Assembly (NCBI RefSeq): GCF_900149705.1
Contig: NZ_LT703001.1
Span: 2,542,001-2,606,000 of the forward strand
Origin: Sphingorhabdus sp. Alg231-15
GTDB taxonomy: Bacteria > Pseudomonadota > Alphaproteobacteria > Sphingomonadales > Sphingomonadaceae
Length of the DNA stretch: 64,000 nt
Reading direction: 5' to 3'
Positions within the stretch are counted from its first letter, which is position 1. Each line of letters starts with the position of its first letter. The translations under genes were made by a program, and so were the position numbers. Below are positions 18,276 to 26,112 of the stretch, piece by piece. Under the pieces are notes generated by a model. The model saw only the letters and a list, made by a program, of their open reading frames with translations. It ran no database searches and was not told the DNA's origin.

Positions 18276-19244
18276 ATGATGCGATTCTGTCTTAAATTTG
18301 TCCCACTGGCTCTCCTCACCGCTGGTTGTGCGGCCGATGATGCTGTTGATGCATTCACTAGCCCGAGCGATATGGAGGGTTGGGACCTGATTTGGTCAGA
18401 CGAATTTGACGGATCATCGATTGATGGCTCCATATGGGGGTTCGACATCGATTGCTGGGGCGGCGGTAACAATGAACGGCAATGCTATACTGACAATATC
18501 AAAAATGCATCGCTTGAAGACGGTAAATTGGTCATTACCGCGCATAAAGAGGAATCGGCCGGCCCGGCTTTGCCAACCCATCTTCGAAAAACTGCCGAAG
18601 ACCGGAAGGCGATAAACACGAAACCATTTACGTCGGCGCGGCTCACAACCAAAGACAAGGCTTCATGGCGCTATGGCCGGATAGATGTGCGAGCGAAACT
18701 GCCGCAAGGTCAAGGAACGTGGCCAGCCATTTGGATGCTGCCGGAAGATAATGACTATGGCAGCTGGGCCGCATCGGGCGAAATCGATATCATGGAAGCC
18801 GTCAATTTGGGCATAGCCTGTAAAGAATGCCCGGGCGGGCTTGAAAATACGATTATGGCAGCATTGCATTTTGGCGGGCTCTGGCCCGACAACAAAAAGG
18901 CGGATACGGAAGTGCCTTTGCCCGGCTCACTGGATGATTTCCACACCTATACTATTGTCTGGAGCGAAGGCAGGTTCGACTGGCTCGTCAACGGTCGCCA
19001 TATTGCCACCAAGACAGCAGAAGACTGGTTTACCACCGCCTCTGACGATCCCCATGCCCCGTTTGACAAGCCTTTTCACTTGATCCTCAATCTTGCCATA
19101 GGTGGCAGACTGTCCGAAGATCGGGGAGCTGGCGGTGTTTCTGAAGATGGTTTTCCCAAGCGATTTGAAGTGGACTTCGTCCGGGTCTGGCAATGTACCG
19201 AACGACCTGTTAACCCACATAACTGTATCGATTCAGGGGAATAA
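18276..19244 (+). CDS. GH16 endo-beta-1,3-glucanase (laminarinase), lipoprotein
   Basis: A 322-residue family 16 glycoside hydrolase that would cleave internal beta-1,3 (or mixed beta-1,3/1,4) glucan bonds with retention. The N-terminus ends in the lipobox LLTAGC, so the enzyme is membrane-anchored, facing the periplasm or cell surface. The catalytic motif GEIDIMEA places the nucleophile at E169 and acid/base at E174. WSDEFDGSSIDGSIW, AIWMLP and LILNLAIGG are further GH16 landmarks. Laminarinase is preferred over agarase/carrageenase because of the GH3 partner. Start: ATG 18276 or 18279. It is followed after 6 bp by the LacI gene. Confidence 0.92.
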   Translation: MMRFCLKFVPLALLTAGCAADDAVDAFTSPSDMEGWDLIWSDEFDGSSIDGSIWGFDIDCWGGGNNERQCYTDNIKNASLEDGKLVITAHKEESAGPALPTHLRKTAEDRKAINTKPFTSARLTTKDKASWRYGRIDVRAKLPQGQGTWPAIWMLPEDNDYGSWAASGEIDIMEAVNLGIACKECPGGLENTIMAALHFGGLWPDNKKADTEVPLPGSLDDFHTYTIVWSEGRFDWLVNGRHIATKTAEDWFTTASDDPHAPFDKPFHLILNLAIGGRLSEDRGAGGVSEDGFPKRFEVDFVRVWQCTERPVNPHNCIDSGE

Positions 19245-19250
19245 TCAGGA

Positions 19251-20309
19251 ATGGCACGGCTACGTCAGGCGGTTACAATCAAGCATGTCGCGGCTGATGC
19301 GGGGGTATCCCTGCAGACCGTTAGTCGGGTCATAAATGATGAACCGAATGTGCGCCCGGCAATGAAGAACAAGGTCCAGGCGTCGATAGACAAACTTGGT
19401 TATGTTCCATCCATTGCTGCCCAAAGGATGAGCGGGTCCAGATCGTATCTGATACTGGCCCTGAATGACCGGGAACGGACTATCGCTGATTGGCAAGCCC
19501 GGCAGGGAAGCGACTGGGTTGACCAGATGTTGCTCGGCGGAATGCTTAAATGCGCAGAACTTGGCTATCGGCTCATTCTGGAACTGGTGGACACCCGCAA
19601 CGAACATGTCGAGCGCGAACTCAAGGCCGCCATTGCCGCCTTGCAGCCGGATGGTGTAATTTTAACGCCTCCCCATTCTGACAATCCGCTCATTACCGAG
19701 CTGCTCAGCACGCATAATATTCCCTTTGCCCAAATCGGCTCGGCCGAACGTGGCGGCGGCATTCCACTCAAAATGGGTGATGAAGGCGCTGCGGAAATGG
19801 CGACACGATTTTTGATCAATCTAGGGCACAAGCAGATTGGCTTTGTCACTGGCCCTGGCAGTTACAAATTAAGCAGCTGGCGCAAAAACGGTTGGAAAAA
19901 TGAAATGGCGAAGGCCGGATTGTCGATCGAAGGCCTTTGTGCCGAAGGCGATTTTAGCTATGCGTCCGGGGTATCGGCAGCGCGTACATTGCTATCGCTA
20001 GAGCCCAGGCCAACAGCCATCTTGGCCAGCAATGACCATATGGCCATTGCCGCCATGGAACATGCCCATGAAATTGGCCTTTCGGTGCCAGAAGATCTCT
20101 CAATAGTGAGTTTCGATAACAGCCCAATGACGCGATTTACACGCCCGGCGCTGACGGCGATCGATCAGCCTGTCGCCGAAACAGCATCGCGGGCCGTTGA
20201 AATGATTGTCGCCGCGAAACGGGGTGAAAAATCCGCTGCGGGTCCAACGATTGTTGAGGCTGGATTTGTCGAACGCGAGTCCACTGCACCGCCGCCAAAA
20301 GGTGGCTGA
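19251..20309 (+). CDS. LacI/GalR family transcriptional regulator
   Basis: A 352-residue full-length LacI-type repressor. The helix-turn-helix and hinge helix lie at residues 8-65 (VTIKHVAADAGVSLQTVSRV, then LGYVPSIAAQRMSG), and a periplasmic-binding-fold effector domain fills the rest (DGVILTPP, GFVTGPGSY, AILASNDHMAIAAM). The TTGTGAACG-type operators at 14688, 14709 and 21534 fit this family and surround its operon. Effector is probably a glucan-derived sugar (inference). It overlaps the transporter start by 8 bp if the GTG at 20302 is used. Confidence 0.93.
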   Translation: MARLRQAVTIKHVAADAGVSLQTVSRVINDEPNVRPAMKNKVQASIDKLGYVPSIAAQRMSGSRSYLILALNDRERTIADWQARQGSDWVDQMLLGGMLKCAELGYRLILELVDTRNEHVERELKAAIAALQPDGVILTPPHSDNPLITELLSTHNIPFAQIGSAERGGGIPLKMGDEGAAEMATRFLINLGHKQIGFVTGPGSYKLSSWRKNGWKNEMAKAGLSIEGLCAEGDFSYASGVSAARTLLSLEPRPTAILASNDHMAIAAMEHAHEIGLSVPEDLSIVSFDNSPMTRFTRPALTAIDQPVAETASRAVEMIVAAKRGEKSAAGPTIVEAGFVERESTAPPPKGG

Positions 20310-21501
20310 CGCACATTCTCCAAAGCTGCAAAGCTATCGCTTTATGTTGCTCTATGCTCTGGCTGCAGCCGGAGGAGCAATAGCTTATGTGCCATTTTTG
20401 ACGATCGTTCTGCCTGCGCGTGTCACAGTATTTGCAGGTTATAATGATGTGGAATGGCTGGCCTATATCAGCTTTGCTGGCGCTATTTCAGCTAGCATTG
20501 GAAATATCGTTTTCGGTTGGTTGAGCGATATAACGAAGAACCGTCGTGGTTGGACGTTTTGCGGTCTGTTTTCATCCTGTATATTGCTCGTTTTGTTCAA
20601 TTGGACCGAGCAGCTGGAAGCGCTGATCGGACTGATGCTACTATGGCAACTCGCGCTTAACATGATGCTGGCTCCACTTGGTGCTTGGGCGGGTGATTGT
20701 GTGCCAGACCATCAGAAAGGATTGCTCGGAGGACTGCTCGCTTTCTCACCAGCATTGGGCGCCATGTCTGGGGCCATCGTAACCATCCCGGGATTGGCAA
20801 GTGACGAAGCGCGACTGTGGCTTTTGGCAGGATTGGTCTGTGTCTGCGTATTGCCGGTTCTGTTCTTTGCGAAACCTGTGCATTTTGCCGAACTCCATCG
20901 CAAGCCGGAGGATGAGGACAGAAACATTGGGTCTGATGGTGTCCAAACCCGTGTGCTTATGCGTATGTGGTCTGCGCGGTTGCTGCTGCAAATTTCGCAG
21001 GCGGCTCTGTTTTCATACTTACTCTACTGGTTTCGTTCGATTGACTCGGACATGGGCGAGAGCAGTACCGCGCAGGTATTGAGCTTTGTTCTGATAATAT
21101 CCATCCCGGTCGCGATGGTCATGGGCCGATGGACGGACTTGAAGAGCCGTCCCATATTTCCTTTGGTTTTGTGCGCCGGTTTTGCCGCTGCCGGGCTGGT
21201 GGGTATGGCGCTCTCATCGTCTTTGGCTGCGGCGGTCGGCAGTTATGTTATCTTCGGTCTCGCCACAGCGGTATTTCTCGCACTCCATACCAGTCAGACC
21301 CTGCGCGTGCTGCCAAAGCCAGAGCGACGCGGCCGCGATTTGGGGATTTTTAACCTGACCAACACGGCGCCATCGCTCATCATGCCATGGATCGTATTGG
21401 CCATGGTTCCAGTCTTTGGATTCCCAGCAATGTTGCTACTATTTGCCGGCCTCGCACTTCTTTCTTGTATTCTATTGGCGACCCTTCCCGAGGCTAGATA
21501 A
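20302..21501 (+). CDS. MFS transporter of the glucan locus
   Basis: A roughly 399-residue 12-helix major-facilitator (GPH/MelB-like) inner-membrane transporter, probably importing glucose or short gluco-oligosaccharides. Helices begin at FMLLYALAAAGGAIAYVPFL; the loop GWLSDITKNRRGWTF is the MFS motif A region, and GRWTDLKSRPIF its second-half counterpart. The GTG at 20302 lies inside the end of the LacI gene (translational coupling); an ATG at 20344 is the alternative, and neither has a strong Shine-Dalgarno. A longer open frame reaches back to 20206 within the LacI gene but is not credible as coding. Confidence 0.88.
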   Translation: MADAHSPKLQSYRFMLLYALAAAGGAIAYVPFLTIVLPARVTVFAGYNDVEWLAYISFAGAISASIGNIVFGWLSDITKNRRGWTFCGLFSSCILLVLFNWTEQLEALIGLMLLWQLALNMMLAPLGAWAGDCVPDHQKGLLGGLLAFSPALGAMSGAIVTIPGLASDEARLWLLAGLVCVCVLPVLFFAKPVHFAELHRKPEDEDRNIGSDGVQTRVLMRMWSARLLLQISQAALFSYLLYWFRSIDSDMGESSTAQVLSFVLIISIPVAMVMGRWTDLKSRPIFPLVLCAGFAAAGLVGMALSSSLAAAVGSYVIFGLATAVFLALHTSQTLRVLPKPERRGRDLGIFNLTNTAPSLIMPWIVLAMVPVFGFPAMLLLFAGLALLSCILLATLPEAR

Positions 21502-21533
21502 TCCCTTGCATTTAGTCCCCGGACTAGATAACA

Positions 21534-21551
21534 ATTGTGAACGTTCACAGA
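21534..21551. promoter_or_regulatory. LacI-type operator, copy 3
   Basis: ATTGTGAACGTTCACAGA, a near-perfect palindrome around a central CG, 21 bp before the GTG start of the GH3 gene. It matches the two sites before the receptor, giving the GH3 gene its own LacI-controlled promoter inside the locus. Confidence 0.8.
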
Positions 21552-21571
21552 GATTCGGGGGAGGCTTGGAA

Positions 21572-24052
21572 GTGCGCAAGCAAATAATCACAATGGCGAG
21601 CATCGTTATGCTGGCTGCATGCGTTCAAAATCAATCTGAAGACGCCGTTTCGGGATCGGTTGCGGCAGCGGAAAACTGGCCGAAAGCCAAGAGCCCCGAA
21701 GCACTCAGCGATGCTGAAACGGAAAAGCGGATTGATGGCTTGCTCGCACAAATGACGATCGAGCAAAAAGTCGGTCAACTTATCCAGGCTGATATCGGCA
21801 CGATTGAACCGGAGGACTTGCTTACCTATCCGCTGGGGTCTTTGCTGGCCGGGGGAAATAGCGGTCCTTATGGGAACGAACGCGGGTCGGCCGAAGATTG
21901 GGATCGGATGGTGCGGGAATTTCGAGCCGCGTCGTTGCAATATGGCAAGGGCGATGTGGCCATCCCGATTATTTTCGGTGTTGATGCGGTTCATGGGCAC
22001 AACAACGTCCCGGGCGCGACAATATTTCCACATAATATTGGACTGGGAGCCGCGCGCGATGTGGACCTCATCCGTCGCATCGGAGCTGTGACTGCAAAAG
22101 AAATTGCCGCTAGCGGCATAGAATGGACCTTCGCTCCCACATTGGCCGTTCCGCAGGACCAGCGGTGGGGCCGGACATATGAAGGCTATTCGTCCGATCC
22201 GGCCATCGTCGCCGAATATGCAAGCGCGATGGTCTATGGATTGCAAGGCCAGCTGGCGAATGGCCAGCCTTTGCAAGCGGGAAAAGTCGCGTCAACAGCA
22301 AAGCATTTTCTGGCCGATGGCGGTACCCTGAATGGTAAGGATCAAGGCGATGCGGTTATTGATGAGGCCGAACTGGTCGAAATTCATGCTGCCGGATATC
22401 CGCCGGCCATAGAAGCGGGCGCGTTGACCGCAATGGCCAGTTTTTCTAGCTGGAACGGCGTCAAAAACCACGGCAATAAATCGCTTCTAACCGATGCTTT
22501 GAAAGACCGAATGGGATTTGAAGGATTTGTCGTCGGGGATTGGAATGGCCACGGTCAAGTGGACGGTTGTACGGTGACGAATTGCCCGCAGGCTATCAAT
22601 GCTGGGCTCGACATGTTCATGGCCCCCGATAGCTGGAAAGAGCTTTACAAAAACACGCTTCAAGATGCGCAAGATGGGACTATCCCAATGGAACGGATCG
22701 ATGACGCTGTGCGCCGCATTTTGCGTGTGAAAATAAAGCTGGGTCTGCTTGATGATCCGATGCGGGATCGCAGCAGCTATTCCGACATTGGCGCGTCAGA
22801 CCATCTGGCCTTGGCCCGTGAAGCCGTCGCAAAATCGCTTGTATTGCTCAAGAATAACGGGTCGATTTTACCTATACGGCCAGGGACGAATGTGTTGGTG
22901 GCTGGACCCGGCGCAGATAGTCTCGCGATGCAATCCGGTGGCTGGACGATAAGCTGGCAAGGCGCAGATGTTACGCGATCCGATTTTCCCAATGGACGAA
23001 CGATCTGGCAAGGGCTTTCTGATGCCATCCGTGCAGCTGGTGGAAGCGCTGAATTATCAGCCGATGGGGATTATGTAAGCAAACCAGACGTCGCGATCGT
23101 CGTGTTTGGTGAACAACCTTATGCAGAGTTCCAGGGAGACGTCACAACCCTTGATTACCAACCTTCCGGAGCCAAGGATTTGGCGCTCCTAAAGAAGCTA
23201 AAAAGTCAGGGCATCCCTGTGGTTTCTGTTTTTCTTTCCGGCCGGGCCATGTTCACTAGCCCAGAGATTAATGCTTCGGACGCATTCGTAGCCGCTTGGC
23301 TTCCCGGGACCCAGGGTGACGGTCTGGCCGATGTCATGGTCGCGCAGCAAAACGGTAAATCATCACGTGACTTTAACGGAAAACTGCCATTCCATTGGCC
23401 GGTTGATGCCAACTCGCCGATTGAAAAACCGCTTTTCAAGCGCGGCTATGGCCTGAGTTATGGAAGTTCTGCCACTCTATCCCCTTTGTCAGAAGATCCG
23501 GGCATCGACCTTGAAAAGGCAATGAACGCAGCTGATTTCTTTTCGAATGGGCGCGCTCAGAAACCTTGGACGCTTTACATCTCTGATTTGGGCGGAAAAC
23601 GACCGGTTGCAAGCGGTTCGGCCGAAAGCCCATCTGGCTTGCTTTCTGTCCGATCCATCGACGTTGCGGCTCAAGAAGATGGCAAGGCGTTCGTTTGGAC
23701 GGGGGCAGGCTCGGTCAGCATCGAAGGACCAATGGCTAACATGACCGACCAATATCAAAAGTCTTTGGCCCTCGCGATAGACATGCGGGTGGATGCAAAG
23801 GGCGTAGGCGGCGCTGTGCTGGCTTTTCATAACAGCCGAATGTCGCTGACGCGATGGTTTCGACAAGCCGAAATCGGCAAAGTTCGGAGCCTCCAAATCC
23901 CGCTACGATGCCTTGGAACAGCTGAAAGTGATTTTGAAAGCGTCGGGAACGCCTTCCGGTTGGAAGGAGAAGCGGGTTTGGCGGTGACTTTATTGAGCGC
24001 GACGATCGATGAAGCCGACGAACCAACACCGTGTCCGGCATTGTTGGATTGA
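21572..24052 (+). CDS. GH3 beta-glucosidase / exo-glucan hydrolase, lipoprotein
   Basis: An 826-residue family 3 glycoside hydrolase releasing glucose from beta-gluco-oligosaccharides. The GTG at 21572 is preceded by a GGGGGAGG tract at the right distance and yields a lipoprotein signal with lipobox LAAC (C17). The N-terminal TIM barrel carries the nucleophile D323 in GFVVGDWNGHG; a flavodoxin-like second domain follows, and the last 200 or so residues form an extra beta-sandwich of the ExoP/CD4-type GH3 subgroup. Together with GH16 it would complete extracytoplasmic laminarin breakdown. It has its own LacI-type operator. Confidence 0.93.
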   Translation: MRKQIITMASIVMLAACVQNQSEDAVSGSVAAAENWPKAKSPEALSDAETEKRIDGLLAQMTIEQKVGQLIQADIGTIEPEDLLTYPLGSLLAGGNSGPYGNERGSAEDWDRMVREFRAASLQYGKGDVAIPIIFGVDAVHGHNNVPGATIFPHNIGLGAARDVDLIRRIGAVTAKEIAASGIEWTFAPTLAVPQDQRWGRTYEGYSSDPAIVAEYASAMVYGLQGQLANGQPLQAGKVASTAKHFLADGGTLNGKDQGDAVIDEAELVEIHAAGYPPAIEAGALTAMASFSSWNGVKNHGNKSLLTDALKDRMGFEGFVVGDWNGHGQVDGCTVTNCPQAINAGLDMFMAPDSWKELYKNTLQDAQDGTIPMERIDDAVRRILRVKIKLGLLDDPMRDRSSYSDIGASDHLALAREAVAKSLVLLKNNGSILPIRPGTNVLVAGPGADSLAMQSGGWTISWQGADVTRSDFPNGRTIWQGLSDAIRAAGGSAELSADGDYVSKPDVAIVVFGEQPYAEFQGDVTTLDYQPSGAKDLALLKKLKSQGIPVVSVFLSGRAMFTSPEINASDAFVAAWLPGTQGDGLADVMVAQQNGKSSRDFNGKLPFHWPVDANSPIEKPLFKRGYGLSYGSSATLSPLSEDPGIDLEKAMNAADFFSNGRAQKPWTLYISDLGGKRPVASGSAESPSGLLSVRSIDVAAQEDGKAFVWTGAGSVSIEGPMANMTDQYQKSLALAIDMRVDAKGVGGAVLAFHNSRMSLTRWFRQAEIGKVRSLQIPLRCLGTAESDFESVGNAFRLEGEAGLAVTLLSATIDEADEPTPCPALLD

Positions 24053-24096
24053 AATGACCCAGTTCGACTTTCTCAGGAGTGCAGGAGGATAAATTC

Positions 24097-24783
24097 ATGG
24101 CAACTGTCCATAAGATCGCATCAGCAACCAATGTGCGTCCCATCGAAAAAAAGCGGGCGCGTAATCAAAAGGCTGTGAACGAGGGATCGGCCCCGGTCTT
24201 GAACAGCGCTCCCAAAAAGGCGGTGACTTCGATTGACGTAGCGAAGAAAGTCGGATGTGCCCCTACGACGGTTTCGCGTGCTTTGCGTGGCAGCTCTCAG
24301 GTCAGTGATTTTCTGCGGGACAAGATAATCCGTATCTCCGAAGAGATGAATTATCATCCCAATACAGCAGCATCGAGCCTGCGAAAAAGCGCGTTCAAGA
24401 ATATTGCAATTATCGCCGGCGACAAGTTGACGGGTATAAGAAATACATCGGCAAACCGCATATTCCGCGTTTTGGAAGCGTTACGGGAAAATGCCCAACG
24501 TCATGGGTATACCGTATCGCTCCATATAGTTGACGATGATGATTTCAGAAACTCAAAAAGCCTTCCAGACTATTGTGATGCCGCGCTTCATCTCGACTAT
24601 GATATGAGCCTCGATAACGAGCGGTTCGGTGTTGGAGCCAAAGCCAATAAGGTCGCTTCACTCAGCAGTTTTGCGGAATTGAAAGGCGCGACAATCGCAT
24701 CCCTGAGAAACCATGATATCGCAGAATATGCGAAACAATCGATCGATAAAATATGCCTGTGTTTGGGACGCAAGGACGAGTAG
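24097..24783 (+). CDS. Short LacI-like DNA-binding protein with reduced effector domain
   Basis: A 228-residue protein (ATG 24097, AGGAGG 8 nt upstream). After a basic 43-residue N-terminal tail, residues 44-100 form a LacI-type HTH and hinge (SIDVAKKVGCAPTTVSRALR, NYHPNTAASSLRKS). Only about 125 residues follow, less than half of a normal LacI effector domain; the beginning of the first subdomain is recognisable (IAIIAGDKL, FRVLEALRENAQRHGYTVSL) and then degenerates. It may bind DNA without sugar sensing, or be a remnant. It follows GH3 after 44 bp and is probably co-transcribed. Confidence 0.8.
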   Translation: MATVHKIASATNVRPIEKKRARNQKAVNEGSAPVLNSAPKKAVTSIDVAKKVGCAPTTVSRALRGSSQVSDFLRDKIIRISEEMNYHPNTAASSLRKSAFKNIAIIAGDKLTGIRNTSANRIFRVLEALRENAQRHGYTVSLHIVDDDDFRNSKSLPDYCDAALHLDYDMSLDNERFGVGAKANKVASLSSFAELKGATIASLRNHDIAEYAKQSIDKICLCLGRKDE

Positions 24784-24839
24784 AAATAGCGAGAGTTGGC
24801 AACCTAGATTTCCAACGTCCGCTTTTTTCGCCCAAAGCA

Positions 24840-24866
24840 GCCGGCAGCGGACAGTCCGCTGCCGGC
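24840..24866. terminator. Strong hairpin between convergent genes
   Basis: GCCGGCAGCGGAC (24840-24852) and GTCCGCTGCCGGC (24854-24866) are perfect complements, giving an 11-12 bp GC-rich stem with a tiny loop between the short LacI gene (+) and the GST gene (-). No U-run follows on either strand, so it is a likely bidirectional barrier or RNA-protecting stem rather than a textbook intrinsic terminator. Confidence 0.6.
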
Positions 24867-24942
24867 CCAGTTCCAGACTTAACAAAAATAAGACTATCGC
24901 CGCCCTGACGCCCGCTATGTCCCGAAAGCGTAGGTCTGTTGA

Positions 24943-26085
24943 TCAATCCGCCCAGACTTCCAGGTGGTTCTTCCGTTCAACTCTGCGGCTGGTTTTCAGG
25001 TCGAGAATTGGTTCGAGGCCGGTTTCGGCAAAAAGCGCACGAACGGACTGTTGATCTGGCCCGTCCAGGCCCTCGATCCAGTCAGTCAGGCGCTGGAGCA
25101 GGAAGAAACGATAGGGCATTACCGCTGTCGTGATCTCATGTCCGCGCCAGTTAAAACTGGTCATGCCGATTCCCCGGCCAAGTCGCATTTTGCTGGGATC
25201 GACTTCCGAATTTTTCTCCAGCCAATCATTGGCGAACTCAACATGGGCCGTAATTTCGCCAAGATATTCCTCTGCGACAAAATACATCAGTGATTTCAGC
25301 GTGTCGGAAATCTCGTCATCAGCGAACAGCTTGTCGCCAACCCGCTCCGCCTCTTCGTCGATAAATATCTCCGGCATGTTCATCCGTTCTGTCCAGCGGA
25401 ACACCCTTGGAGCGGTCGTTTGCATCAGGTGGAGCGGCTTGGGATCGCGTGCCAGGTGTGGATAGAGCGGTCCGAACAACCCAAAATCGCCGATGGTTGC
25501 ATGACCACCAAGCAGAAAGGGTGTCTGCTGCAAATGTGCGTTATAGCGACCGAGAAAATCGGCATAGCTTTCTTCCACCGTCGTGAAGGTTTCTGGCGTC
25601 ACGCCAAAGGCCACCGCCGCTTTGCGCATACGTCCACTGGCATGATCAAAGACAGCTTTTTGCGCTTCGGGATCAAGGCCATTGGGCAGGACATCGCGAA
25701 ATACATCGCGGATAAACGGCAAGTTCACATCATCAAAATTCCAGCGATAGTGCATCGCGGGGCGCAACAAGCCCTCACCGCCAAACAGCTCGAACAGATG
25801 TGCCACTGCGCGCATGACCGGCGTTTGCGGATAGATGGATTTTACACTCGCGCCATTGGCTTCAAAATGATCGAGAATGACCGTGCCATCCTGAATCAAT
25901 TCTCCTTCCGGTGTTTCGACAACCGGAATGATCCAGCGACCAACTTTGGGCACAATCTGCTCGGTAAACCGCCTGCTGCCTGCCTTGTGCTCTACAAACG
26001 GGATATGATTCTGCCGCATATAGGCGCGCACCTTACCGGTGTAGAGTGAACCGGCCATGCCATAGAGAATATGGGGTGTGGTCAT
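24943..26085 (-). CDS. Glutathione S-transferase family protein, long form
   Basis: A 380-residue protein with an N-terminal thioredoxin-fold GST domain (ILYGMAGSLYTGKVRAYMRQ at residues 6-25; GRWIIPVVETP with the cis-proline; ELIQDGTVILDHFE for glutathione binding) and a long helical C-terminal part, about 150 residues more than a standard GST. Clearly paralogous in style to the 330-residue protein at 37058-38050 (shared GS-Y-T/S-K-x-R-A-x-M-R pattern). Presumably it conjugates or uses glutathione on the substrate of the TetR regulon. It follows the acyl-CoA synthetase after 27 bp and is probably in the same transcript, driven from operator A. Confidence 0.85.
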   Translation of the reverse strand: MTTPHILYGMAGSLYTGKVRAYMRQNHIPFVEHKAGSRRFTEQIVPKVGRWIIPVVETPEGELIQDGTVILDHFEANGASVKSIYPQTPVMRAVAHLFELFGGEGLLRPAMHYRWNFDDVNLPFIRDVFRDVLPNGLDPEAQKAVFDHASGRMRKAAVAFGVTPETFTTVEESYADFLGRYNAHLQQTPFLLGGHATIGDFGLFGPLYPHLARDPKPLHLMQTTAPRVFRWTERMNMPEIFIDEEAERVGDKLFADDEISDTLKSLMYFVAEEYLGEITAHVEFANDWLEKNSEVDPSKMRLGRGIGMTSFNWRGHEITTAVMPYRFFLLQRLTDWIEGLDGPDQQSVRALFAETGLEPILDLKTSRRVERKNHLEVWAD

Positions 26086-26112
26086 TGATGCAATTCTTTC
26101 GATTGAGTGAGA

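Noticed and set aside
24840-24866. Textbook intrinsic terminator
   Set aside because: The stem is excellent but no U-tract follows on either strand; kept only as a probable barrier hairpin.
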